Part shown: piece by piece, positions 7,816-16,763 of the stretch
Position numbering within the stretch: position 1 is the stretch's first letter
How the letters are laid out: the number at the start of each line of letters is the position of its first letter
Assembly (NCBI GenBank): GCA_002842215.1
Contig: PHCC01000003.1
Coordinates: 230,167 to 294,166 of the forward strand
From: Betaproteobacteria bacterium HGW-Betaproteobacteria-9
Lineage (GTDB): Bacteria > Pseudomonadota > Gammaproteobacteria > Burkholderiales > Burkholderiaceae_C
Reading direction: 5' to 3'
Length of the DNA: 64,000 nt
Position numbers and translations under genes: made by a program
The notes under the pieces: model-generated
The model's database searches: none
What the model was told of the DNA's origin: nothing
What the model saw: only the letters and a program-made list of their open reading frames with translations

Positions 7816-8735
7816 GGTCTGGCGCGTGGCGCCCCGGCCGTCGCGCCCGGCGCCAGCGCGTCGAGCCGTTCGCGCAACCAGCGGTGGGCCGCGTCGTCCT
7901 GGTGGCGCCGGTGCCAGATCATGTACATCGGCAACGACGGGCAGGGCGTCGGTACTTCGGCGCGGGCGAATTCGCGCATGAAGCTGTCGTGTAGCAGGGC
8001 GGGCGCCGTGGCCAGCAGCGGGCTGCCGCGCAGGAAAGTGGGCAGGCCACCGAAGCCGGGCACCATGATGGCAAAACGCCGCTGGAGGCCTTGTGCAGCG
8101 AGCGTGCGGTCGAGGTAGATCGTGCGTTTCGGTTCGTAGACCACGGTGACGTGATCGGCGGCGAGGTAGTCGGCCAGCGTGGCCGGGGCTGCGCGCACCG
8201 CCGCGTCGTAGTAGACGCAGTAGCGGTCTTCGAAAATGCGCTTTTGCATGATGTCGCTGCCCTCGGGCGGGCGCGGGCTGATGGCGATGTCGCACACGCC
8301 GTCGCGCAGCATCTCCAGGCTCGGGATGTCCGAGGGAATGACACGCAGCGCCACGCCGGGCGCCTGTTCGCGCAGCACCCGCGCCAGCGCGGGCAGCAAC
8401 ACATCGCGCTGGAAGTCGTTGGCGGCGATGGTGATGGTGCGCAGCCAGCGCGCGGGGTCGAAGGCGCCAGTGTGGGCAAAGCCCTGCAGCTGGCGCAGCA
8501 GTTCGCGCGCCTGCACGGCCAGCTCGCCCGCGCGCGCCGTGGCCACGATACCGCGCCCGCTTTTCACGAACAGCGCGTCGCCCGTGATCGCGCGCAGTTT
8601 GTCGAGCTGGTGGCTCACGGCCGACTGCGTGACGCCCAGCGACTGCGCCGCGCCGGTGATGCTGCCCGCCTCCACCACCGCCACCAGCAACTGCAACAGG
8701 CGGGCATCCAGATCTGACCAATCGAAATTATTCAT
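7812..8735 (-). CDS. LysR-family regulator, divergent from ligAB
   Basis: A 307-residue LysR-type regulator: N-terminal winged helix (LVAVVEAGSITGAAQSLGVTQ segment, first 65 residues) and a two-lobe effector domain. It is transcribed away from ligAB with about 90 bp between the start codons, so it most likely controls ligAB in response to the ring-cleavage substrate or product. The ATG at 8735 begins the conserved MNNFDWSDLDARLLQLL sequence; an ATG at 8750 would add five residues. The gene converges on the AraC gene, overlapping it by 4 bp at the 3' ends. Confidence 0.92.
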   Translation of the reverse strand: MNNFDWSDLDARLLQLLVAVVEAGSITGAAQSLGVTQSAVSHQLDKLRAITGDALFVKSGRGIVATARAGELAVQARELLRQLQGFAHTGAFDPARWLRTITIAANDFQRDVLLPALARVLREQAPGVALRVIPSDIPSLEMLRDGVCDIAISPRPPEGSDIMQKRIFEDRYCVYYDAAVRAAPATLADYLAADHVTVVYEPKRTIYLDRTLAAQGLQRRFAIMVPGFGGLPTFLRGSPLLATAPALLHDSFMREFARAEVPTPCPSLPMYMIWHRRHQDDAAHRWLRERLDALAPGATAGAPRARP

Positions 8736-8828
8736 GTGTTTGATGATCATTCATCTGTTTATCTTTGGCAATAGTCTGGAAATACTCGTGCCTTGACCCA
8801 AGTCAATCCACCCACGCAGGAGACAGAT

Positions 8829-9173
8829 GTGAGCAAAATCATTCCCGGCACCTCGCCGTTCGATGGCAGCGCGGCGCAAAAGGGCTACGCCTTGAACAAG
8901 ATGTGCTTTTCGTTCAACGACAAGGCCAACCGCGACGCCTTTGTCGCCGACCCCGAGGCCTACATGCTGCAGTACGGTCTGAACAGCGAGCAGGCCGAGG
9001 CCATTCGCTCCAAGCAGGTTCTGGCGCTGATCGCGGCCGGCGGCAACGCCTACTACCTCGCCAAGTTCGCCGGCATCTTCGGCCTGGACATGCAGGACAT
9101 CGGTGCGCAGCAGACCGGCATGACCAAGGATCAGTTCAAGGCCAAGCTCGTCGCGGCCAACGAACAGTGTTGA
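8829..9173 (+). CDS. ligA: Protocatechuate 4,5-dioxygenase alpha subunit
   Basis: Small helical subunit (114 residues) of an extradiol dioxygenase of the LigAB type, which closes over the beta-subunit active site and helps shape the substrate pocket. The sequence has the LigA-type FNDKANRDAFVADPEAY segment and the LALIAAGGNAYYLAKFA segment. The start is the GTG at 8829, five bases after AGGAGA (8818-8823); an earlier in-frame TTG at 8793 has no such site. ligB follows after 35 bp in the same operon. No other 4,5-cleavage pathway genes (ligC, ligI, ligJ, ligK) are present in the window. Confidence 0.93.
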   Translation: MSKIIPGTSPFDGSAAQKGYALNKMCFSFNDKANRDAFVADPEAYMLQYGLNSEQAEAIRSKQVLALIAAGGNAYYLAKFAGIFGLDMQDIGAQQTGMTKDQFKAKLVAANEQC

Positions 9174-9208
9174 CCCCTTAGCCCCTCACGACACACGGAG
9201 ACACTTTC

Positions 9209-10057
9209 ATGGCACAACTCATCGGTGGCCTCGCCACATCGCACATCCCCGCCATCGGCGGCGCCATCCACAACGGCAAGCAGAACGAGCCCTACTGGAA
9301 GCCCTTCTTCGACGGTTTCCCTCCCATCCACCAGTGGCTGGACAAGGTCAAGCCCGACGTGGTGGTGGTGTTCTACAACGACCACGGCCTGAACTTTTTC
9401 CTCGACAAGATGCCGACCTTCGCCGTGGGCGCCGCCGCAACCTACAGCAACGCCGACGAAGGCTGGGGCATCCCCACGCTGCCGCCGATTCCCGGCTGTC
9501 CGGAGCTGTCGTGGCACATCATCAACCAGCTGATCGCGAAAGAGTTCGACATCGTGACCTGCCAGGAAATGCTGGTGGACCACGCCTGCACGCTGCCGCT
9601 CAAGCTGTTCTGGCCCGAGCACGAGGTGGCGCCGGTGCAGATCGTGCCGATCGACATCAACACGGTGCAGTTCCCGTTGCCCACGGCCAAGCGGGTCTAC
9701 AAGCTGGGCAAGGCGGTGGGTGAGGCGATCCAGAGCTGGGACAGCGACAAGCGCGTGGCGGTGATGGCCACGGGCGGCCTGTCGCACCAGCTGGACGGCG
9801 AACGTGCGGGCTTCATCAACAAAAAGTTCGATCTGCAGTTCCTGGACAGCATGGAAACGAACCCCGAGTGGGCGACGCAGTTCAGCGACCTGGAGCTGGT
9901 GGAAAAGGCGGGCACGCAGGGCGTGGAGTTGCTGATGTGGCTGGCGATGCGGGCTGCCTTGACCGCAGGGGGTTCGGGTGTGCGCAAGGTGCACAGCAAC
10001 TACCACATCCCGATTTCGAACACGGCTACGGGTGTTTTGGCGCTGGAGACGGTTTGA
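9209..10057 (+). CDS. ligB: Protocatechuate 4,5-dioxygenase beta subunit
   Basis: Catalytic subunit (282 residues) of a non-haem Fe(II) extradiol dioxygenase that opens protocatechuate, or a close relative such as gallate, between C4 and C5. The iron ligands of the family can be placed: His12 (ATSHIPAIGG), His59 (FYNDHGLNFF) and Glu240 (GVELLMW), with the catalytic acid-base His193 in GGLSHQL. Spacing matches the known LigB pattern within two residues. Separate alpha and beta genes favour protocatechuate over fused gallate dioxygenases. The gene follows ligA and ends 27 bp before a strong terminator. Confidence 0.95.
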   Translation: MAQLIGGLATSHIPAIGGAIHNGKQNEPYWKPFFDGFPPIHQWLDKVKPDVVVVFYNDHGLNFFLDKMPTFAVGAAATYSNADEGWGIPTLPPIPGCPELSWHIINQLIAKEFDIVTCQEMLVDHACTLPLKLFWPEHEVAPVQIVPIDINTVQFPLPTAKRVYKLGKAVGEAIQSWDSDKRVAVMATGGLSHQLDGERAGFINKKFDLQFLDSMETNPEWATQFSDLELVEKAGTQGVELLMWLAMRAALTAGGSGVRKVHSNYHIPISNTATGVLALETV

Positions 10058-10083
10058 CGTTGTTCTCGTTGTGATTCGAGAGA

Positions 10084-10105
10084 GGGAGCCTTTGGCTCCC
10101 TTTTT
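10084..10105 (+). terminator. Rho-independent terminator of ligAB
   Basis: GGGAGCC, loop TTT, GGCTCCC, then five T residues. It lies 27 bp after the ligB stop codon. The same hairpin recurs in inverse orientation at 10408-10430. Confidence 0.92.
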
Positions 10106-10150
10106 CGTTCTTGCTTGGTTGGCGGGTGCATAGAGCGCCGGGTACTTAAC

Positions 10151-10363
10151 TCCGCTCATGTCCCCCGGAACGGGCTGCGCCCGTTCCTCCTCCTTTACTT
10201 CGCTGCGTCAAGCACCCGACGCTCCATGCACTGAGGCGATGTGGGCGCGCCCACCTCTGCAGGCACGCCCACCTGCAAGCGTCTCGCTGAGGTGGGGCGT
10301 ACTGCGCAGCGAAGTAAAGGAGGAGGCCTCGGCCGTAGGCCGAGGCCGGGGGACATGAGCGGA
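10151..10363. repeat. Nested inverted-repeat (MITE/REP-like) element
   Basis: A non-coding segment with perfect outer arms of 18 bp (10151-10168 against 10346-10363) and perfect inner arms of 22 bp (10186-10207 against 10305-10326). Between outer and inner arms each side carries its own hairpin of different sequence: GGAACGGGC/GCCCGTTCC on the left (10167-10187) and CCTCGGCC/GGCCGAGG on the right (10327-10345). The centre holds further GC-rich palindromes such as GTGGGCGCGCCCAC. No gene is seen between 10058 and 10458. It resembles a miniature inverted-repeat element, or a paired REP unit, between convergent transcription units. Confidence 0.8.
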
Positions 10364-10407
10364 GCAGTGCGCCCCGCCTCTGCGAGACACACCACAAAAG
10401 CGGGCAC

Positions 10408-10430
10408 AAAAAAGGGAGCCAAAGGCTCCC
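10408..10430 (-). terminator. Rho-independent terminator of rpoD
   Basis: On the minus strand GGGAGCC, loop TTT, GGCTCCC, then six T residues, 28 bp after the rpoD stop codon. The stem and loop are identical to the ligB terminator at 10084-10105 but in the opposite direction. Confidence 0.92.
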
Positions 10431-10458
10431 TCTCGTGGCGCGTCAGAAAGACCGCCGA

Positions 10459-12777
10459 TTACATCGAATCGATGAAGCTGCGCAGCTTGTCCGAACGGCT
10501 CGGGTGCTTGAGCTTTCGCACCGCCTTCGACTCGATCTGACGGATGCGCTCGCGCGTCACGTCGAACTGCTTGCCCACTTCTTCCAGCGTGTGGTCGGTC
10601 GACATTTCGATGCCGAAACGCATGCGCAGCACCTTGGCTTCGCGCGGCGTCAGGCTGTCAAGAATTTCCTTCACCACGTCGCGCAGACCGGCCTGCATCG
10701 CAGCCTCGATCGGCGCGGTGTTCGCCTGGTCTTCGATGAAATCACCCAGGTGCGAATCGTCGTCGTCGCCGATGGGCGTTTCCATCGAAATCGGCTCTTT
10801 CGCGATCTTCATGATCTTGCGGATTTTGTCTTCCGGCATCTCCATCTTCTCGGCCAGGATCGACGCATCGGGTTCAAAACCGTGCTCCTGCAAGTGCTGG
10901 CGAGAGATGCGGTTCATCTTGTTGATGGTCTCGATCATGTGCACCGGGATGCGGATCGTGCGCGCCTGGTCGGCGATCGAGCGCGTGATCGCCTGGCGGA
11001 TCCACCAGGTGGCATACGTCGAGAACTTGTAGCCGCGGCGGTATTCGAACTTGTCCACCGCCTTCATCAGGCCGATGTTGCCTTCCTGGATCAGGTCCAG
11101 GAACTGCAGGCCACGGTTGGTGTACTTCTTGGCGATCGAGATCACGAGACGCAGGTTGGCCTCGATCATTTCTTTCTTCGCGTCGCGCGAGGTGGACTCG
11201 CCCGAGTTCATCCGCTTGTGGATGTCTTTCAGGTGCGCCAACGGCACGACCACGCTGCTCTGGATGTTCATCAGGCCGGTCTGCAGTTCCTGCACCGGCG
11301 GGATGTTGCGCTGCATGATCACGCTCCACGGCTTGCCGGCAGCGGCCTGCTTTTCAACCCACTTCAGGTTCAGCAGGTTGGCCGGGAAGTCGGCGATGAA
11401 CTTGTCCTGCGGCATGCCGCACTTGTCCACGATGATGCGGCGCAGCTCGCGCTCTTTCTTGCGCACTTCGTCGACCTGGCTGCGCATCGTGCTGCACAGT
11501 TTTTCAATCGCTTTGGCGGTGAAACGGATCGACATCAGCGTCTCGGTGATGGCGATCTGCGTCTTCAGGTAGGTCGGCGTGCCGTAGCCTTCCTTGTCGT
11601 AGGTCTTGTGCAGCTTCTCGAACAGCGAACGCAGGGTGTCGAAGCGGGTCAGCGCTTCGCGCTTGAGTTCTTCGAGTTTGCGGGTGAGGGCCTTGGAGCC
11701 GCCCTTGCCGTCGTCGTCGTCGGCTTCGTCGTAGTCGTCGAAGTCTTCTTCGGCCACGTAATCGTCGGCCGCATCGGCGTCGGCAAAACCGTCCACCACG
11801 GTGGAGATCACGACCTTGCCTTCGCGGATGTCTTCGGACATGGCCAGGATGTCGGCGATGGTGGCCGGGCTCTCGCTGATGGCGGCCATCATGTCGTTCA
11901 GGCCGCCTTCGATGCGCTTGGCGATCTCGATCTCGCCTTCGCGCGTCAGCAGTTCGACCGTGCCCATTTCGCGCATGTACATGCGCACCGGGTCGGTGGT
12001 GCGGCCGAATTCGCTGTCCACGGTGGACAGGGCGGCTTCGGCTTCTTCTTCGGCTTCTTCTTCGGTCGCGGCGGTCGGGCCGGTGTTGTTCAGCAGCAGG
12101 GTTTCGGCGTCGGGCGTCTGTTCGTAGACGGCCACACCCATGTCGTTCAGCAGCGAAACCACCACTTCCAGCGTCTCGGCCTCGACCAGCTTGTCGGGCA
12201 GGTGGTCGTTGATTTCGCCGTGCGTCAGGTAGCCGCGCGTCTTGCCCAGCTTGATCAGGGTTTTCAGGCGCTCGCGGCGGTTCTTGGCTTCTTCTTCGGA
12301 CAGGACGGTTTCGTCCAGACCGAATTCCTTCATCAGCGCGCGCTCCTTGGCCTTGCTGATCTTCATGCGCAGCGGCTTGACCTTCTCGACCGGCTGGGCG
12401 GTGGCGTCGACCGTTTCGGTCTCGGCTTCGACTTCACCGGTCAGGTCGTCTTCGATGTCGCTCAGGTCGGCGTCATCCAGGTCGGCGCCTTCTTTGGCAG
12501 CGGCCTTGGGTTTGCGGCCGCGCTTGGCAGCGGGTTTGCCGGCCGAAGCGGCTTTGGCCGGGCGGCCCGCCTTTTTCTTCGACTCGGCGCTCGCGTCGAC
12601 AACGTCGAGCTCGTCGGCAGCGGTCTTGCGGGCGGGGGATTTGGCAGCGGGTTTGGCAGGCATCTTGGCGGTCACAGAGGTTTTCTTGGGCACTTCGGGA
12701 GCGGCTGTGCCAGCTTTGGCCTTGGTGGCTGTTTTTGTGCTGGACTGGACAGGCGTACTGGACTTCTTCGCAGGCAT
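10459..12777 (-). CDS. rpoD: Primary sigma factor RpoD (sigma-70)
   Basis: Housekeeping sigma factor of RNA polymerase, 772 residues. It has an alanine/lysine-rich N-terminal extension (first 110 residues), region 1.1, the acidic non-conserved region, region 2 with the -10 recognition helix ([14 protein letters not shown]), region 3, and region 4 with the -35 recognition helix-turn-helix ([20 protein letters not shown]). It ends with the usual [16 protein letters not shown] tail. The length is greater than in enteric bacteria because of the N-terminal extension, which is common in Burkholderiales. It lies downstream of dnaG, and a TATAAT at the dnaG stop suggests its own promoter. Confidence 0.98.
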   Translation of the reverse strand: MPAKKSSTPVQSSTKTATKAKAGTAAPEVPKKTSVTAKMPAKPAAKSPARKTAADELDVVDASAESKKKAGRPAKAASAGKPAAKRGRKPKAAAKEGADLDDADLSDIEDDLTGEVEAETETVDATAQPVEKVKPLRMKISKAKERALMKEFGLDETVLSEEEAKNRRERLKTLIKLGKTRGYLTHGEINDHLPDKLVEAETLEVVVSLLNDMGVAVYEQTPDAETLLLNNTGPTAATEEEAEEEAEAALSTVDSEFGRTTDPVRMYMREMGTVELLTREGEIEIAKRIEGGLNDMMAAISESPATIADILAMSEDIREGKVVISTVVDGFADADAADDYVAEEDFDDYDEADDDDGKGGSKALTRKLEELKREALTRFDTLRSLFEKLHKTYDKEGYGTPTYLKTQIAITETLMSIRFTAKAIEKLCSTMRSQVDEVRKKERELRRIIVDKCGMPQDKFIADFPANLLNLKWVEKQAAAGKPWSVIMQRNIPPVQELQTGLMNIQSSVVVPLAHLKDIHKRMNSGESTSRDAKKEMIEANLRLVISIAKKYTNRGLQFLDLIQEGNIGLMKAVDKFEYRRGYKFSTYATWWIRQAITRSIADQARTIRIPVHMIETINKMNRISRQHLQEHGFEPDASILAEKMEMPEDKIRKIMKIAKEPISMETPIGDDDDSHLGDFIEDQANTAPIEAAMQAGLRDVVKEILDSLTPREAKVLRMRFGIEMSTDHTLEEVGKQFDVTRERIRQIESKAVRKLKHPSRSDKLRSFIDSM

Positions 12778-13063
12778 GAGGACCTCAAAAAATGGCAGAA
12801 ACAGGACCGGCAGAACTCACAAAAATCGCCAAAAGGTCGCCGCGGGCGGCCACTCCGGTGGTTTTTGTCGTGCACTACGCCCACCTTTCGCCGGAAAGGG
12901 CGGGCCTGCAAGCTGTGTGGGCGATCATTTGGTGTGCAGTCCTTGCGGGGTTCCGTCAGGCCCAAGGGGCGCTGAGGTGGCCAGGGGGATTCCCGAGTTC
13001 CCCTGTCTAGGGGCAGGCCTGTGCCGGAGGTGCTGCTGTCGCGCTTGCGGTGCGTAACCCTAG

Positions 13064-13069
13064 ATTATA
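13064..13069 (-). promoter_or_regulatory. Probable -10 box of an rpoD promoter at the end of dnaG
   Basis: The minus strand reads CCGGTATAATC here, a perfect TATAAT that shares bases with the dnaG stop codon. No good -35 at 17 bp is visible (GCCTTG at about 16 bp is weak), so the element may depend on an activator or an extended -10. The 287 bp from here to the rpoD start hold no gene and would form a long rpoD leader. Confidence 0.45.
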
Positions 13070-15065
13070 CCGGCGGGGCGCTTTTCAAGGCCTTGATGCG
13101 CTCATTGACCCGCTTGTAGTCTTCATACGCCGTGGCATCGCCCTGCTGCACCCGGGCCGCCAGCAGGCCGGCCAGGGCCTCCAGGGCGTCACCGCGCAGG
13201 CGGTCCATCACGTCGGCCAACTCGGCCAGCTCCAACGCCGAGTCGGCGCCCATGGTGGCCTGTTCCACCTGGCCGCAGGCAAAAGCTTCGTGTTCACCGC
13301 CCCGCAGGGCCTCGCGCAACGCTGCCCAGGGCTGCGGGCCGTGTTCGTGCAGCTGCGCTTCGAGCCAGGCAAACACCGGCCCGTGGGGCGCCGGCAGGTG
13401 CGCGAGCATGGCGTGGTCGTCCGCGGACAGTGTGTCCCAGGCCTCGGCATTGGCCAGCAGCAGGCCCACGGCCCGGTCGGCCCGGCTACCGCCCGCGCGG
13501 CGCTGGCCGAGCATGCGCGGCGGTGGGGGAGGACCTTTGCGCCACTTGCCATAGCCCTTGTTGCCGTAGGTGCCTTTGCCGTAGCCGCTGCTTGCGCCGC
13601 TGCCGTAGGACCCACCGCCTGAGGGGCTGTAGGACTGGGTGTAGCCGCCTTGATCCCCGTGGTCTTGTGTGTGGCTGCCACCGTCATAGGCGTGCGTCGA
13701 GGACGCTGAGGGCTCGTGGTTCGTCGGGCGCTGGGTGCGCGCGCCGCCACCGGCCTGTTGCCAGAGCTGCAGCAGGTCGGCACTGCCGATGCCGATGCCG
13801 TTGGCCAGTTCGGTGATCAGCTGGCGTTTCAGTGCGCCGTCGGGTAGGGCGCTCCACAGCGGGCGGGCTTGACTCGCCATGCGGGCGCGGCCTTCGGCGC
13901 TGGTCAGGTCGCAGTCGGCGCTGGCGGCGTCGATCAGGAAGCGCGAGAGCGGCACCGCATCCTTCACGCATTGCGCAAAGGCTTCTTCGCCGTTGGCGCG
14001 GATGTAGCTGTCGGGGTCGTGTTCGGCGGGCAGGAAGAGGAATTTGACGCTGCGCGTGTCGGTGGCCAGGGGCAGGGCGGCATCCAGCGCCTTGCGCGCG
14101 GCGCGCCGACCGGCGCCGTCGCCGTCGAAGCTGAAGACCACGCTGTCGGTGAAGCGGAAGAGTTTCTGCACGTGGTCGGCGGTGCAGGCCGTGCCCAGCG
14201 TGGCGACGGCGTTGGCAAAACCGAGCTGGGCCAGGGCGACCACGTCCATGTAGCCCTCGGTGACGAGCGCATAGCCCGCCACTCGGATGGCGGTGCGCGC
14301 CTCGAACAGGCCGTAGAGTTCGCGGCCCTTGCTGAACACCGGCGTCTCGGGCGAGTTCAGGTACTTGGGTTCGCCCTTGTCGAGCACGCGCCCGCCAAAG
14401 CCGATGTACTCGCCTTTGACGTTGCGGATGGGGAACATGATGCGGTCGCGGAAGCGGTCGTAGCGTTTCGCTTCACCGTCCTGGCCTTTTTCATCCTCGT
14501 GCACGATCACCATGCCGGATTCGACCAGCAGCGCATCGGCATAGTCCGGGAATACGCTGGCCAGGCTGCGCCAGCCTTCGGGCGCGTAGCCCAGGCCAAA
14601 GGTCTTGGCGATCTCGCCCGACAGGCCACGCCCCTTGAGGTAGGCCACGGCACGCGGCGAACCCTTCAGATGCTTCATGTAGGCGTGGGCCGCCTTCTCC
14701 AGCACGTCGTTGAGCGTCACCTGTTTCTGGCGTTGCAACGCGGCGCGCTCGCGGTCTTGCGGCGAGGCGTCGTCTTCGGGCACCTGAAGGCCGGTCTGCT
14801 GCGCCAGGTCTTTCACCGCCTCGATGAACGTCATGCCGGCGTGCTCCATCAGGAACCCGATGGCGTTGCCATTGGCGCCGCAGCCGAAGCAGTGGTAGAA
14901 CTGTTTGGTTGGGCTGACGCTGAATGAGGGTGACTTTTCACCGTGGAACGGGCACAGTCCCATCAGGTTGGCGCCGCCCTTCTTCAGCTGGACGAAGCGG
15001 CCCACCACGTCGACCACGTCGACGCGGTTGAGCAGTTCCTGAATGAAAGTCTGGGGGATGGCCAC
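13065..15065 (-). CDS. dnaG: DNA primase DnaG
   Basis: Synthesises RNA primers at the replication fork; 666 residues. Domains in order: N-terminal zinc-binding domain (CPFHGEKSPSFSV ... CFGCG), TOPRIM catalytic core with EGYMDVVAL and FDGDGAGRRA acidic motifs, then a C-terminal helicase-binding domain. Between core and C-terminal domain (about residues 440-512) is an unusual linker rich in Gly, Ser, Tyr and Lys (GGGSYGSGASSGYGKG). The start is the GTG at 15065 giving MAIPQTFIQ, the conserved beginning of the family, with GGGAG nine bases upstream. A divergent acyl-CoA synthetase gene begins only 42 bp away. rpsU, usually first in this operon, is absent. Confidence 0.97.
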   Translation of the reverse strand: MAIPQTFIQELLNRVDVVDVVGRFVQLKKGGANLMGLCPFHGEKSPSFSVSPTKQFYHCFGCGANGNAIGFLMEHAGMTFIEAVKDLAQQTGLQVPEDDASPQDRERAALQRQKQVTLNDVLEKAAHAYMKHLKGSPRAVAYLKGRGLSGEIAKTFGLGYAPEGWRSLASVFPDYADALLVESGMVIVHEDEKGQDGEAKRYDRFRDRIMFPIRNVKGEYIGFGGRVLDKGEPKYLNSPETPVFSKGRELYGLFEARTAIRVAGYALVTEGYMDVVALAQLGFANAVATLGTACTADHVQKLFRFTDSVVFSFDGDGAGRRAARKALDAALPLATDTRSVKFLFLPAEHDPDSYIRANGEEAFAQCVKDAVPLSRFLIDAASADCDLTSAEGRARMASQARPLWSALPDGALKRQLITELANGIGIGSADLLQLWQQAGGGARTQRPTNHEPSASSTHAYDGGSHTQDHGDQGGYTQSYSPSGGGSYGSGASSGYGKGTYGNKGYGKWRKGPPPPPRMLGQRRAGGSRADRAVGLLLANAEAWDTLSADDHAMLAHLPAPHGPVFAWLEAQLHEHGPQPWAALREALRGGEHEAFACGQVEQATMGADSALELAELADVMDRLRGDALEALAGLLAARVQQGDATAYEDYKRVNERIKALKSAPPV

Positions 15066-15107
15066 CTGAGTATTCTCCCACCCGAAAAGAATCACAGGAG
15101 ACACCAC

Positions 15108-16754
15108 ATGACCAGCATCTACGACCAGGACCTGCCCCGCAACGAGGCCAACTTTGCGCCCTTCTCACCGCTGTCCTTCATTGAGCGCACGGCCGAGGTC
15201 TACCCGGACAGGTTGGCCATCGTGCACGGTGCGCTGCGCCAGACCTGGATCCAGACATACACCCGTGCCCGCCAGCTCGCCAGCGCCCTGCAGCGCGCTG
15301 GCATTGGCAAGAACGACACGGTGGCCGTGATGCTGCCCAACACACCGCCGATGGTCGAAGCGCACTTTGGCGTGCCCATGGCGGGTGCCGTGCTCAACGC
15401 GCTCAACACCCGGCTGGACCCGGAAGCGATTGCTTTCATGCTCGATCACGGCGAGGCCAAGGTCGTGATCGTGGACCCGGAGTTTGCGGGCACCCTGCGC
15501 CAGGCGCTGGCGCTGCGGCAACACAAGTCGCCCTTGCTGGTGATCGACGTGGAAGACGCCCTTTTCACCGGTGAGACGCAGTCCGCGGGCAGCACCACCT
15601 ATGAATCGTTCCTGGATGGCGGCGACCCGGCTTTCGCCTGGAGCCTGCCCGCCGACGAGTGGGACGCCATCGCACTCAACTACACCAGCGGCACCACCGG
15701 CAACCCCAAGGGTGTGGTCTACCACCACCGCGGTGCGGCCACCAACGCGATCAGCAACATCCTCGAATGGGACATGCCCAAGCACGCTGTTTACCTCTGG
15801 ACACTGCCCATGTTCCACTGCAATGGCTGGTGCTTTCCCTGGACAGTGGCGGCGCGTGCGGGGGTGAACGTGTGCCTGCGCCGGGTGGACCCACAGGCCA
15901 TTTTTGACGCCATGCGGAACCACGGTGTGACGCACTATTGCGGCGCACCCATCGTGCACGGCCTGCTGGTCAACGCGCCTGCTGCCATGAAGGCTGGTGT
16001 GCCGGCCGGTATCAAGGCCATGGTGGCGGGCGCAGCGCCACCGGCTTCGATGATCGAAGGCATGGAGCAGATGGGTTTTGACCTCACCCATGTCTACGGC
16101 CTGACCGAGGTCTACGGCCCGGCCACGGTCTGCGCCAAACACGCCGCCTGGGACGAGCTGGACATTGGGGAACGTGCCCGCCTCAACGCGCGCCAGGGCG
16201 TGCGCTACCACCTGCAGCGCGACGTGCGTGTGTTGAACCCGGAAACCATGATGCCCGTGCCACAGGACGGCGAGACCATGGGCGAGATCATGTTCAAGGG
16301 CAACATCACCATGAAGGGTTATCTGAAGAACCCGACGACGACGCAGGAGGCGTTTGCCGGCGGCTGGTTCCACAGTGGTGATCTGGCGGTGCAGTACCCC
16401 GACGGTTATTTCAAGATCAAGGACCGCAGCAAGGACATCATCATTTCGGGCGGCGAGAACATCTCGTCGATCGAGGTCGAGGACGTGCTGTACCGGCACC
16501 CCGACGTGCTGGCGGCGGCCGTGGTGGCGCGGCCCGATCCGAAGTGGGGTGAGACACCCTGTGCGTTTGTGGAACTGAAGTTCGGTGTGCACACCACGCC
16601 CGAAGACATCGTGGCGCATTGCAAGAAGCACCTGGCCGGGTTCAAGGTGCCGCGTTTCGTGGTGTTCGGTGAACTGCCCAAGACGAGCACCGGCAAGATT
16701 CAGAAGTTTGAGTTGCGGAAACGCGCAGGTTCGGCCGAAGCCATCGACGTCTGA
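15108..16754 (+). CDS. Acyl-CoA synthetase (AMP-forming)
   Basis: Activates a carboxylic acid to its CoA thioester through an acyl-adenylate; 548 residues, cytoplasmic. Adenylate-forming motifs are present: the P-loop YTSGTTGNPKGV, YGLTEVYGP, the HSGDLAV-YPDGYFKIKDRSKD hinge region, and the C-terminal catalytic lysine in KTSTGKIQK. The sequence is of the medium-chain fatty acyl or methylmercaptopropionyl-CoA ligase (DmdB/AlkK-like) subgroup; the substrate cannot be set from sequence alone. The ATG at 15108 follows CAGGAG at good spacing. It is divergent from dnaG and stands alone, converging with the gamma-glutamyltransferase gene. Confidence 0.92.
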   Translation: MTSIYDQDLPRNEANFAPFSPLSFIERTAEVYPDRLAIVHGALRQTWIQTYTRARQLASALQRAGIGKNDTVAVMLPNTPPMVEAHFGVPMAGAVLNALNTRLDPEAIAFMLDHGEAKVVIVDPEFAGTLRQALALRQHKSPLLVIDVEDALFTGETQSAGSTTYESFLDGGDPAFAWSLPADEWDAIALNYTSGTTGNPKGVVYHHRGAATNAISNILEWDMPKHAVYLWTLPMFHCNGWCFPWTVAARAGVNVCLRRVDPQAIFDAMRNHGVTHYCGAPIVHGLLVNAPAAMKAGVPAGIKAMVAGAAPPASMIEGMEQMGFDLTHVYGLTEVYGPATVCAKHAAWDELDIGERARLNARQGVRYHLQRDVRVLNPETMMPVPQDGETMGEIMFKGNITMKGYLKNPTTTQEAFAGGWFHSGDLAVQYPDGYFKIKDRSKDIIISGGENISSIEVEDVLYRHPDVLAAAVVARPDPKWGETPCAFVELKFGVHTTPEDIVAHCKKHLAGFKVPRFVVFGELPKTSTGKIQKFELRKRAGSAEAIDV

Positions 16755-16763
16755 GTTGGCCAG

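Noticed and set aside
10106..10407. CRISPR-like or tRNA-like structure in the ligB-rpoD gap
   Set aside because: The repeats are inverted and nested, not regularly spaced direct repeats, and no cloverleaf or CCA end is present.
10435..12975. Very long open frame antisense to rpoD
   Set aside because: Its translation is rich in His, Arg, Gly and Val, with no domain, and it mirrors the codon bias of rpoD. Similar long antisense frames over the P450, fds, rhlE and DUF1631 genes have the same cause.
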